Positions 8,604-17,163 of a stretch of DNA of 36,784 bases are shown piece by piece. Position 1 is the stretch's first letter. Each line of letters begins with the position of its first letter. The notes beneath the pieces are model-generated. The model worked only from the letters and a program-made list of their open reading frames with translations, was not told where the DNA came from and made no database searches. Location of the stretch: the NCBI GenBank assembly GCA_016793095.1, contig JAEUJQ010000003.1:1-36784 (forward strand), given 5' to 3'. Source of the stretch: Myxococcaceae bacterium (GTDB lineage: Bacteria > Myxococcota > Myxococcia > Myxococcales > Myxococcaceae). A program made the translations under genes and the position numbers.

Positions 8604-9143
8604 ATGCGACTCTGGTGGTGGGGGTACGCGGCGTGCGTCATCGTCGCGGGGTGCCGGTGTGATGACGAGCCGGGCGCTCTGCCTGACAGTGCCACGGTGA
8701 CACGGCCTGCACCGCCCGCGGTCCGTGCCGTGCTGCCGCCGGCCCTGGCGGCGTCGCTGCCAAGGACCGACGGGGGTTTGCCGATTCTCTACTCGAACCC
8801 GGGTGAGGGCCGGGCCACCTTCGCGCTCGTCTTCGACGAGTCGCTCGACGACCCCATCGCGCGGTGGGGCGAGTGCGTCGATCGAGTCGTCGCCTGCTTC
8901 CGGGTGAACCCTTCGGCGCCGGTCGCGCCATGCGTGGCGCAGCTGGAGCGGTGCACGGACGCATCAGGTGGCCGCGGCTGCTGTCCCGCGCGATGCCTCG
9001 ACGAGTTCGCCTCGGCGACCTCGCGCGGCGTCGCGGCTCTCGACGCGCTCGACGAGACTGTGCTCGAGGGCACGTGTGTCGAAGGCTTCCGCGCACAGGT
9101 GGACGCCGAACTCGACGCCGGAGTGGACGGGGGCTTCCCATGA
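8604..9143 (+). CDS. lipoprotein, unknown function
   Basis: 179 residues from the ATG at 8604 (a TTG directly before it is also possible). The signal peptide has a Trp-rich n/h-region (MRLWWWGYAACVIVAGC) and a lipobox with Cys17. The mature part has a Pro-rich spacer and then a Cys-containing module with about ten cysteines (CVDRVVACF, CVAQLERCTD, GCCPARCLDE). The length and short helices suggest a disulfide-linked helical bundle. It ends with the DAGVDGG linker-like tail seen in myxobacterial lipoproteins. Its TGA overlaps the next ATG (ATGA at 9140-9143), so the two proteins are probably made together. No known family was recognised. Confidence 0.75.
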   Translation: MRLWWWGYAACVIVAGCRCDDEPGALPDSATVTRPAPPAVRAVLPPALAASLPRTDGGLPILYSNPGEGRATFALVFDESLDDPIARWGECVDRVVACFRVNPSAPVAPCVAQLERCTDASGGRGCCPARCLDEFASATSRGVAALDALDETVLEGTCVEGFRAQVDAELDAGVDGGFP

Positions 9144-11770
9144 GCGGGCGGGCCTTCGCTGTCCTCGTCGTCGCTTTCGCTGCCACGGCGCACGCGTGGG
9201 AATCGGAGTGCCGGCCCGACCCGTCGGGCGCGAGCGTGCGGGACTCGGTGACGATGAGTCGCTCCATCTGCGCCGGCATCGCCGACACCTTCTGCGTCGA
9301 AGGCCTCGACGCCGCGCGCGGCGCGATGCTGGGAGAGCACGCCCTCATCACCCGCCTCGCGATGCGGTGGGCGAACGTGCCGGCCACGCTCCTCGATGAC
9401 CAGGACGTGCTGCGCTATTACGGCGACGGCGCGATGGTGCACGGCGTGCCCAGCGTCGAGCCCGCCGCCGCCGGGAAGATGTCGACGCGCATCGGCCCAG
9501 CAGGGCTTCGCCGGCGCCTCACCATTCCCGAGTTCGCGCAGGTACCCGACGTCAGCCACTCGTTGTCCGACTTCCTCGCCGGCAACGAGCACTGTCCGCT
9601 CGCCTTCGCCGAGCTGCACGACGGCACCCGCGAAGCGCTCGACGCGTGCCACACCTTCGCGAAGCACATGGGTGTGGTGAACGCCGGCCACTTCGGCGAC
9701 CAGGTGAAGGAACTCTACCGCCAGTACCACTCGCACGCGCTCGACGTGGCGCGGAAGTGCAAGGAGATGAGTGACCTGTTCGCAGCAGCGCGAGACGGCG
9801 GCCACTTCGCGTCGCCTTCGATGGTGGAGGCCATTCCGGCGTGCGAGCGCGAGGCCATGGTGCTCGAGGCTGTCGCGAGCCACTTCCTCGCCGACGCCTG
9901 GTCAACCGGGCACATGTGGCAGCGCTGGGGCTCACCGGTGCAGCCAACAACGGTCGAGGCGTACCTGCGTGCGCACATGGTGGCGGCGGCATCGGGCATC
10001 ATCCACGGCTATCGCGCGGTCGCGCGCGGCTCCCTCTTCACGCGGGCCAACCAGCACGACCAGCTCTGCATGCCCGGCGCCTTTCCCGATGAGGCGGGCC
10101 AGAGCGTGCGCTTCGTGCAGCCGCAGCTGCGGTCCACCTCCTTCGAGGGCGGAGGCGACCTGTACGCGCTCGCGTGTCAGGCGCTCGACCCTGACGCGAT
10201 GCCGCCTGCCGCTGTCCTGCCGTTCACGCCTGTGACCGACTCCCAGCCGGCGACCGGCTTGGGTCTCGAGAGTACCGAGCGGCCATGGTCGTTCCAGTAC
10301 AAGCGAATGATGACGTGCCTGGCCCGCAGCGCGCGCGACGTCTACGCCGCTGGCCCGCGGCACGCGTCCGACGGGGAGCTTCGCCTCTGGGCCGTCACCA
10401 GCGCACAACTCGACACCTTCATCCGTGACTCCACCAACGACGTCGCGAACATCAGCGAGTGCTGGGGTGCGCGCGTCACCAATGCGTCGATGGTGCTGGG
10501 ATTGCGGCTCGGTGACGCCCAGCTCACGACCTCGCTCACCGGGCGCATGGCGATGAACCTCTTGCCGACGGCCGCGCAGCAGCGTGGCGACCCCGGCTTC
10601 TTCCAGACGCTCGCGGGCGTACTGCCAAAGCAGAACAACGCGCTGCGCGTGCAGCTCATCCGCTTCGAGGCGTTGGCCACTGCGCGCGCGGCCCGCAACC
10701 CCGAGGGCACGGACGTCGCCGAGCTGGCGGGTACGGGCGGGCTCGACGTGCTGCTCGGGTCGCGTGCCAACCGCGACGCGGTGCCGTTGGTGCGGCAGGG
10801 CGGCGTCGGCTACCTCGAGCGGCCCTCGCGCGCCCAGTGGAGCGATGAGGGAGCGCTGCAGTGCACCACCGACCGGGACTGCGCGCGGGCGGGCGCGACC
10901 GACCACGTGGTGTGCGACCGGTTCGGCCACTCCCCCGCCGACGGCGGCTTCGCTCCGCGGTGCACGAACGTCGAGGCCGCAACGCTGCGGGCGTTCCACT
11001 CGGCTGAGCTGCCGTACTACTGCGCCGCCGACACGCCCGAGCGCCTGCTGAAGGCGCGCGATGCGTGTCGCGGCAAGCCGGGCTCGAGCGTGGAGTGCCA
11101 GGCGTGCGCGGAGCTGCACCTGCCGCGGCTGCGCAACGCGTGCGACCCCGGCGAGGGCTTCATCGACTACGCGAAGCACCGCTCCGCCTGCGATGTGCTG
11201 CTCGACGGCGGCGTCTCAGCGCTCTATGCGCGCGAGAACGCGGTGCACGTTCCCTTCGAGCCTCGGGGCAACGAGACCCTCGCGGAGGCCGCACAGCGGA
11301 CGGCGCTCGCGGTCTGTCAGAGCGCTGGGGCCGAGCTCATTCAGCGTGCGCACGCCTATGGCTTCTCGGGACCCGATGCGGGCGTCTCCCTCATCGGCGG
11401 TGCCTGGTTCGGGAGCACCCGCACGATGGCGCTGTGCGGCCTGCTCGGCGGTGAGCACTGGGTGCACTACCGGTGGCAGTCGCCGATGGACCAGCGGCCG
11501 CTCCGCGTGCGCTTGTCGTCCGTGATGTTCCCTGCCTTCGGCTTCACGGCGCGCACGACGGACTTCGAGCTGGCGGTGCTCCCCGCGTGCGACCCCTCGT
11601 CACCCCAGGTGCAGCGCGTGAGCGGTGGGGGAGCCCCCATCGTCGATGGTGGTCCTCCGGCCGAGCTCACCCTGGGCGCAGTCGACCTGCCTGACTTCTG
11701 CATCCGCGTACGGCCGCTCAGCCGGACGATGCGCTCGGGCTTCGTCATGCGCGTGGAGTTCGACCTCTGA
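9140..11770 (+). CDS. secreted protein with zinc-phospholipase-C/P1-nuclease-like ligand pattern
   Basis: 876 residues; the start is fixed by the ATGA overlap with the upstream lipoprotein. A signal peptide should be cut after AHA19, leaving Trp20 as the new N-terminus. Residues 248-258 read HFLADAWSTGH, that is H-x3-D-x5-H. In zinc-dependent phospholipase C (Bacillus cereus type) the mature N-terminal Trp and the spaced ligands His118, Asp122 and His128 have exactly this arrangement. Other His/Asp candidates are GEHALI (His67), SHSLSDF and NAGHFG (His184). The remaining ~600 residues, with paired cysteines (for example VECQACAEL), have no recognised domain. The overall call is an inferred metallohydrolase fold; substrate is unknown. 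Confidence 0.7.
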   Translation: MSGRAFAVLVVAFAATAHAWESECRPDPSGASVRDSVTMSRSICAGIADTFCVEGLDAARGAMLGEHALITRLAMRWANVPATLLDDQDVLRYYGDGAMVHGVPSVEPAAAGKMSTRIGPAGLRRRLTIPEFAQVPDVSHSLSDFLAGNEHCPLAFAELHDGTREALDACHTFAKHMGVVNAGHFGDQVKELYRQYHSHALDVARKCKEMSDLFAAARDGGHFASPSMVEAIPACEREAMVLEAVASHFLADAWSTGHMWQRWGSPVQPTTVEAYLRAHMVAAASGIIHGYRAVARGSLFTRANQHDQLCMPGAFPDEAGQSVRFVQPQLRSTSFEGGGDLYALACQALDPDAMPPAAVLPFTPVTDSQPATGLGLESTERPWSFQYKRMMTCLARSARDVYAAGPRHASDGELRLWAVTSAQLDTFIRDSTNDVANISECWGARVTNASMVLGLRLGDAQLTTSLTGRMAMNLLPTAAQQRGDPGFFQTLAGVLPKQNNALRVQLIRFEALATARAARNPEGTDVAELAGTGGLDVLLGSRANRDAVPLVRQGGVGYLERPSRAQWSDEGALQCTTDRDCARAGATDHVVCDRFGHSPADGGFAPRCTNVEAATLRAFHSAELPYYCAADTPERLLKARDACRGKPGSSVECQACAELHLPRLRNACDPGEGFIDYAKHRSACDVLLDGGVSALYARENAVHVPFEPRGNETLAEAAQRTALAVCQSAGAELIQRAHAYGFSGPDAGVSLIGGAWFGSTRTMALCGLLGGEHWVHYRWQSPMDQRPLRVRLSSVMFPAFGFTARTTDFELAVLPACDPSSPQVQRVSGGGAPIVDGGPPAELTLGAVDLPDFCIRVRPLSRTMRSGFVMRVEFDL

Positions 11771-11827
11771 CCGGGGCAGAGCACGTCGCGCTCGATTCCG
11801 GCGCGGGAGCGGCGCAGGCTACGGACC

Positions 11828-12862
11828 GTGGCGTGGAAGCCGAGACCGAGAGCCGACGTCGACGTGCGGAGCCTGCCGCTTCGTCCGATCCAGGGCTTTC
11901 TGTTGTCGCGGCTCGACGGGGCCAGTGACGTCGCGGCGCTCGCGCAGGTGACGGGCCTGCCGCTGGAGCAGGTGACGACGATGCTCGGCGAGCTCGTCTC
12001 TCTGGGCGCGGTCGAGCCGGAGCCGGGCGACGCGCCCCCGGCAGAGGGGCCTCCGCCGGCCCGCCAGACGCCGGAGCAGTTGGAGCCGCTGCCTGAGCTG
12101 CCGGAGACGGAGCCGCACCTGCAGGCGCAGCACGAGGCCTCGAGCGACGAGCCGCCGCCGGAGGCCGAGCCGGAGACTGGGACCCACCGCGCGCTCTTCG
12201 AGTCGGCCCTGCACGACAAGCCCGTCGAGGAGCGCGTCGCGCTCGCGCACACCGCGACGGAGCCCACGCTGAGCGCGCTCTGCTTCGACCCGCAGCCGAA
12301 GGTGGTGGTGGCGTTGATGGAGAACCCGAACATGGGCCTCCAGCAGGCGCGGCTCGTCGCGAGACACCACCGCACGACGCCAGGGCTCGAGGCGCTGGTG
12401 AGCCGGCCCACCTTCGCGAACGACGCCGCCGTTCGTCACTGGCTGGTGCGCAACCCGCAGCTCGCGCCGCCGCTCTTCAAGCGGCTGTGGCAGGCGCGGC
12501 CGCTCCACGAGCAGTATGTGCTGGTCATCTCCCGGGAGCTGCCGCAGACGTCGAAGCGCATCGCGACCGAGCTGTTGCGCGCGCGCTTCGCCAACGGGCC
12601 GTCCGAGGAGCGCGTCCAGCTCATCGTGAAGACCGAGGCCCGGTGCCTCACCCACCTCACCGGCATCCCCATCGACAGCCGCACCACGGCGCTGCTGTGC
12701 GGCCGCACCTACGGCTCGACGACGTTCGTGCAGAACCTGGCCCGCTGGAGCGCCGCGCCGCCCGCCCTCATCGCCCACCTCTTCAAGCAGGACGTGGTGC
12801 GCCGCTCGCCGCAGCTGCGGCTGTTGCTGCAGCGGCACCCGAACGCCCCACGCGAGCGGTAG
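11828..12862 (+). CDS. winged-helix-like plus HEAT/LRV-like repeat protein
   Basis: 344 residues from a GTG at 11828; no strong ribosome binding site is seen. Residues about 13-62 (LPLRPIQGFLLSRLDG ... LGELVSLGAVE) have the spacing of a winged-helix domain, a layout common in myxobacterial cytoplasmic proteins. A Pro/Glu-rich linker covers about 65-125. From about 130 onward come helical repeats such as ALAHTATEPTLSALCFDP and HWLVRNPQLAPPLFKRLW, similar to leucine-rich-variant or HEAT repeats. No signal peptide is present. A protein-interaction role, possibly regulatory, is inferred. The 3' end abuts a decayed copy of the ALITENGK gene on the opposite strand. Confidence 0.7.
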   Translation: MAWKPRPRADVDVRSLPLRPIQGFLLSRLDGASDVAALAQVTGLPLEQVTTMLGELVSLGAVEPEPGDAPPAEGPPPARQTPEQLEPLPELPETEPHLQAQHEASSDEPPPEAEPETGTHRALFESALHDKPVEERVALAHTATEPTLSALCFDPQPKVVVALMENPNMGLQQARLVARHHRTTPGLEALVSRPTFANDAAVRHWLVRNPQLAPPLFKRLWQARPLHEQYVLVISRELPQTSKRIATELLRARFANGPSEERVQLIVKTEARCLTHLTGIPIDSRTTALLCGRTYGSTTFVQNLARWSAAPPALIAHLFKQDVVRRSPQLRLLLQRHPNAPRER

Positions 12863-12865
12863 CCG

Positions 12866-12922
12866 TCACGGCGCGCGCTGCGTGCCGTTCCCGGTGATGA
12901 GCGCCTTCTTCGCCGTCGGCAT
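12866..12922 (-). pseudogene. truncated duplicate of the ALITENGK-repeat gene 3' end
   Basis: An 18-codon frame runs from an ATG at 12922 to a TGA at 12868-12866. It encodes one KKALITGNG unit followed by TQRAP, the same terminal residues (QRAP, stop) as the intact gene beginning 60 bp away. At DNA level, 12863-12884 repeats 12979-13000 almost perfectly, offset by 116 bp, which is not a multiple of three. It therefore looks like a leftover from tandem duplication or slippage rather than a working gene, although a tiny ORF cannot be excluded. Confidence 0.5.
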
Positions 12923-12981
12923 CCCCTCGCCGCTTCTGAGTGCTGCTGCGAGGCCACCTGGCGCCCGGAGAGGGGTGGCCG

Positions 12982-13227
12982 TCACGGCGCGCGCTGCTTG
13001 CCGTCGATGATGAGCTTCTTCTTCGCGGCTGGCTTCGCTTTGCCGTTCTCGGTGATGAGCGCCTTCTCGGTGGCCGCGCCCTTGCCGTTCTCGGTGATGA
13101 GCGCCTTCTCTGCGCCAGCGCCCTTGCCGTTCTCGGTGATGAGGGCCCTCTTCTCCTGCGCTGCGGCCGGCTCGCCGGCGAAGGCGGTGAGGCTCGCTCC
13201 GATGAGGCAGGTGATGAGGACTCGCAT
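12982..13227 (-). CDS. small secreted protein of ALITENGK repeats
   Basis: 81 residues from the ATG at 13227, with GGGAG 6 nt upstream. Residues 1-24 form a signal peptide (MRVLITCLIGASLTAFAGEP, then AAAQ). The mature part is three near-identical units centred on ALITENGK (residues 28-35, 42-49 and 56-63, each preceded by KR or EK), then a variant KLIIDGK unit and a QRAP end. Unit spacing is 14 residues. Basic residues before each unit could be processing sites, but that is conjecture. It is 43 bp downstream of the TPR/transglutaminase-fold lipoprotein on the same strand, so probably co-transcribed. I recognise no family. A multi-unit peptide precursor or a simple extracytoplasmic binding protein are both possible. 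Confidence 0.75.
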   Translation of the reverse strand: MRVLITCLIGASLTAFAGEPAAAQEKRALITENGKGAGAEKALITENGKGAATEKALITENGKAKPAAKKKLIIDGKQRAP

Positions 13228-13270
13228 GGCACGCTCCCGCCCGCAGCGTAGCCGACGCACCCACGGTCCG

Positions 13271-16200
13271 TCAGGGTGTCGCGCCGCCGGTGCCGCCGCC
13301 GTCCTTCACCAGCAACACATCACGGCCCTGCAGCAGGTCAGCTTCTCCAGCGAACTGGCCGAAGCGCTCGTACTCCTTCACCGGCACGCGGCTCTGCACC
13401 AGGCGCGCCTCTTCCTCGACGGTGATGACGCGACCCTGCTGCGTCTCCTTGCGCGTGAAGTGTCCCCACGGGCACTGGGTCTTCGCTTCGGCCAGCGGTT
13501 CCTTGAGCTGCCAGCCTTCGGGCACGGTCAACGTCACCAGCGCCTTCGTCGACTCGCTGGCCTCGATGAAGAGCGGCGTCACGCGCTGGCCCAGCACCAG
13601 GTACCGCCGGCCCAGGTTCCACGGGAAGGTGAGCGCGCCGAGCACCATCGTCCCCGCGCCCTCCTTGCGACCGAAGCGCCCTGCCTTGAACGCGTACTTC
13701 ACCCTCACCTGCGCGCCGCCCTCGTCCTTCTTCGTGTCGACGTCCACGGACTCGAGGTCGGCGCCTCCGAACATGCGTGACAGCGCCTGCTCGAGCGCCT
13801 GCCTGCGCTGCTCTGGTGAGAGCTGCTCGAGCGCCTCGGACAACTGCGCCGCCTCGTACCCGACATACAGCTCCTCCCCTTCGCCCGAGAGCGCGCCCTC
13901 GTCGTCCAGCGTCGCCTTCAGCTTCACCGTCTTCGAGGGGCGCTCGCTGTGCTTTGGCGTCGTCGTCTTCTCGAGCGGCCGGCCCGGCGCTGGCAGCAGG
14001 TACGCCTCCCGCTCGCCGAGCGCGAACTCGGGCAGCTCGCCGAACGGAGCGAAGCGCACCATCGGGTCGAGCCACACGGGCTGCCCGTCCACCAGCACGC
14101 GGACGCAGACGTACGGGAAGAGCGCCTCGCTGGGGAAGACGTACGGCGCCGGGTCGGCTGTGAAGCCGCGCACCGCCACCAGCCGCGCGTCGAAGCCGAG
14201 CGCCACCAGCGAGGCCTGCAGGAGCCAGGTGCGAGAGCCGCGGTCCTGCCCGACGGTGGACGCCGCCGACATGCCCAGCCCCGCGTCGCGGCCCGAGAGC
14301 TTCTTCATCACCGCGCCGTACACGGCCTTCACGGCGTCGAGGCCCTTCGCCTCACCAGCCGCCGTGCGCGCGAACACCTCGACCTCATGCGTCACCTGGC
14401 CGCGGTCGAGGAAGGCGTCGGCGTACGCGCGGAGCACCCCCTCGTTGCCGCGCTGCCCGACGCCGACGCTCACGAAGGGCAGCCACTCGTTGCCCGACGG
14501 CGGCCCCTGGGGCTCGGGGATGTACGGGGGCACGCGCTTCTCCTCGTGGAAGAAGACCTCCTTGTCTCCTTCGACCCGCACGGGCGCGACGTCAGCCAGG
14601 TTGTGCGCGTCGACGGCCAGCCCCGAGCCCTTCGGCGCGAGGACCGTGTAGGTGCTCCAGTTGTTCGGCTGGCGCGCGACCTGGAAGTAGAAGGCCGACG
14701 CGGTGAAGCCGGGCTGGCCGGGGCCACGCGGCGGGTGCGCGAGCAGGTACTCGTACTCGACGAGGTCTCCGACCTGCACGCCGGGGAGGCTGACGGCGTC
14801 TTTGCCCTCGATGTTCTCGGGTTCGAGGCTGGTGCCATCGGCCTTCAGCGTGCGCAGCTTCAGCACCACCGCGCCCTGCGGGAGCTGCACCTCGGCCACC
14901 TCCTGCACACCAGCCTGGTCGAGCGCCTTCTGGATGATGTGCACCCGGTCCACCTGCGAGCCGTCGGCGAAGCCCTCGATGGCGGCGGCGTCGAGCAGGT
15001 ACGCCGCGTTCGCGTCTTCGCTGCCTGGCGCGGCCTCGTACGCCTTCAGCGCGGCCTCGGTGGAGATGGCGTGCGCGTCGAGCAGCTCGCGGCCCGTCTT
15101 CGCGCGCTCCACCGCGCGGCGCAGCGGCAGGTCGGCGCCGTCGAGGGCCAGGGCCCGCTCGCGGGCGGCCAGCGCCTCCTTCTGCTTGCCCGCCTGGTCG
15201 AGCACGTCGGCGAGCTGCTTCACGAGCTGCGCGTTGCGTGGCCACACCGCGGCGACCCGCTCGAGGGTGGCGACCGCCTCGTCGTAGCGGCGCAGCGACA
15301 CGAGCGTGTTCGCCAGCGCGGTCGCGACCTGAAGCTGGCTCTCGTCGCGTGACAGCTGCGCCTTCCAGATTCCGACGACGGCGTCGAGGCGCCCGCGCGT
15401 GCGCTCGTGTTCCGCCTGGCGCCAGGGCGCGTTGGGGCAGTGCTTCGTCTTGCTCACGAGCAGGTCGGCGTCGGCGATGGCGTCACGGCGCCGGGCGAGG
15501 TCGTACTGAAGCAGCAGCGCCTCGCAGTGTCCTGGCAGCGCGGCCTCGGCTTCCCGTGCGGTGATGGCGGCCTGAGCCTCGAGGCCCATGGTGAGCTCGA
15601 TGCGCGACTGCAGGAGCGCCACGGCCGCGGCCGGCGGGGCGTGGCTCGCCCGCGCCTGTCGTACGAGCTCGAGGGCGTCGACGTGCCGCGCGTCGTCGAG
15701 GGCGAGCTGGGCCGTGAGCAGCCGCGCCGCGACCAGGTCCTTGTCCTTCGCGAGCGCCGCCTCGAGGTCGCGGGTCGCGCGGCCGCGTGCGACCTTCGGC
15801 GCGAGCGAGCGATCGCCGAGGTCGAGCTGGGCGCGGAGGAGGTGGACGAACGCGCCGTCGAGCTGAGGCGCGAGGGCGGCCAGCAGCGCACGGGCGCCGT
15901 CCCGGTCGCGGCCCATGCCGTCGCGCAGGGCAACCACGCGGGCGAGCGCGTCGGACGCCTCGTCGGCGAGGGCGGCGTGCACACTGGCCGCCGTCGGCAT
16001 CACCTCGCCGTCGTCCACCACGGTGACGCCGTCCCACGCGGTGGGCGCACCGGCTGCGGGCCGGAAGGTGAGAGCGGACGGACGGCCGTCGAGGCGCTGC
16101 AGGGCGAGCTGCAGGTGGCCAGCGCCGTCTTCGCGGGCCGCGCGCACCAACAGCCGGTGGGTGCCAGCGGACAGCTTCACCACCCGCGACGAGAGCGTCG

Positions 16201-17083
16201 GCGCCGGCCGCTGCCACGTCAGCCGCGTCAGCACGGTGGTGCCGTCGATGAGGGCGACGTGGTCCATCGCGGTGATGGTGCGCAAGACGAACCTCGCGCT
16301 CTCAGGCACGTCGACGTCGACACCGAAGAGGTAGCCGTCGCCGGACGCCGGCTCGCCCGAGAGCGTCAGCCGCCCGTCGGCGAAGGTGAAGGTCCGTGGC
16401 GTGAGGGCGCCGAAGGGCCCCGGGCTCGAGGTGTCGAGCCGCCCGGTCTGCTCGGCGGAGGTCGGCTCGCCCATGGACAGCACGTGCCAGGGGCTCGTCG
16501 GGCCGAGGACGGTGAGGGTGGTGGGCACGCCCATGTCCGAGAGCACCGCCTTCACGGTGGCGGCGTCTCCGCGGGTCTCGGCGATGGCGACGAGGGTGGC
16601 GCGCAGCAGGTGCGCCGCGTCGGGGTGTGGAGCAGCGTCGAGGGCGGCACGCGCTCGTTGGAGGATGAGGTCGTCGGTCTGCGCGGCCTCGGTCGCGTGG
16701 TCGAGGAGGAAGCGCGCGGCGACGGCGGCGAGTGGGTGACCGGGCTGACGCTCGAGCAGGTCGAGCGCAGTGGAGACGGACCTCTCGGTGCGCGCCTGCC
16801 GCTCCGCGAGCAGCACCTGCCCCCACAGCGCCCACGGGTCGCTCGCGTCCTTCTGGACGGCAGTGTCGAGGTGTGCGCGCGCCTTCTCGGCGTCGGAGGA
16901 CACGAAGAGGGCGTGCAGGCCGGCGAGGGCCCACGCGCGGGCCCTGGCGTCTCCGTCAGCGACGTCGGCGAGCGCGTCGTCGAGCGCCTCGGTGGGTCCG
17001 GGGACGCGCCGCGGGCAGCCGGTTGCCACGAGCAACACCAGCGACGTGAGCAGCGCGGTTCGCGAACGAAAGGCGGACGTCAT
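13271..17083 (-). CDS. lipoprotein with TPRs, DUF3857-like region and degenerate transglutaminase fold
   Basis: 1270 residues. The ATG at 17083 was chosen because it gives a clean lipoprotein signal (TALLTSLVLLVATGC, Cys23); there is no obvious Shine-Dalgarno. Residues about 30-650 are TPR-like helical repeats with a beta-rich insert near 240-370. A DUF3857-like beta region covers about 690-870 (VGDLVEYEYLLAHPPRGPG). It is followed by a transglutaminase-like core near 900-1020, where the usual Cys of GDCKD is Asp947 (VGQDRGSRTWLL). The usual His of HAWVEV is also absent (FPYVCVRV), while LDPM keeps the Asp. It is thus probably non-catalytic. A beta-rich C-terminus follows. The role is probably in periplasmic protein or glycan binding; the ALITENGK gene follows it directly. 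Confidence 0.85.
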   Translation of the reverse strand: MTSAFRSRTALLTSLVLLVATGCPRRVPGPTEALDDALADVADGDARARAWALAGLHALFVSSDAEKARAHLDTAVQKDASDPWALWGQVLLAERQARTERSVSTALDLLERQPGHPLAAVAARFLLDHATEAAQTDDLILQRARAALDAAPHPDAAHLLRATLVAIAETRGDAATVKAVLSDMGVPTTLTVLGPTSPWHVLSMGEPTSAEQTGRLDTSSPGPFGALTPRTFTFADGRLTLSGEPASGDGYLFGVDVDVPESARFVLRTITAMDHVALIDGTTVLTRLTWQRPAPTLSSRVVKLSAGTHRLLVRAAREDGAGHLQLALQRLDGRPSALTFRPAAGAPTAWDGVTVVDDGEVMPTAASVHAALADEASDALARVVALRDGMGRDRDGARALLAALAPQLDGAFVHLLRAQLDLGDRSLAPKVARGRATRDLEAALAKDKDLVAARLLTAQLALDDARHVDALELVRQARASHAPPAAAVALLQSRIELTMGLEAQAAITAREAEAALPGHCEALLLQYDLARRRDAIADADLLVSKTKHCPNAPWRQAEHERTRGRLDAVVGIWKAQLSRDESQLQVATALANTLVSLRRYDEAVATLERVAAVWPRNAQLVKQLADVLDQAGKQKEALAARERALALDGADLPLRRAVERAKTGRELLDAHAISTEAALKAYEAAPGSEDANAAYLLDAAAIEGFADGSQVDRVHIIQKALDQAGVQEVAEVQLPQGAVVLKLRTLKADGTSLEPENIEGKDAVSLPGVQVGDLVEYEYLLAHPPRGPGQPGFTASAFYFQVARQPNNWSTYTVLAPKGSGLAVDAHNLADVAPVRVEGDKEVFFHEEKRVPPYIPEPQGPPSGNEWLPFVSVGVGQRGNEGVLRAYADAFLDRGQVTHEVEVFARTAAGEAKGLDAVKAVYGAVMKKLSGRDAGLGMSAASTVGQDRGSRTWLLQASLVALGFDARLVAVRGFTADPAPYVFPSEALFPYVCVRVLVDGQPVWLDPMVRFAPFGELPEFALGEREAYLLPAPGRPLEKTTTPKHSERPSKTVKLKATLDDEGALSGEGEELYVGYEAAQLSEALEQLSPEQRRQALEQALSRMFGGADLESVDVDTKKDEGGAQVRVKYAFKAGRFGRKEGAGTMVLGALTFPWNLGRRYLVLGQRVTPLFIEASESTKALVTLTVPEGWQLKEPLAEAKTQCPWGHFTRKETQQGRVITVEEEARLVQSRVPVKEYERFGQFAGEADLLQGRDVLLVKDGGGTGGATP

Positions 17084-17163
17084 GCGGGCGACATAGCGCA
17101 GCCGTCTGGGGCCGCCGCGGTTTCTTGGGCAGTCCGATGACGCGAGTGCCGCGCAGCGCGAAA

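Noticed and set aside
15407-17140. Long open frame antisense to the TPR lipoprotein (and similar antisense frames at 627-2546, 2640-4391)
   Set aside because: Compositionally driven by GC codon bias; Arg/Gly/Glu-rich without domains, no starts with ribosome binding sites.
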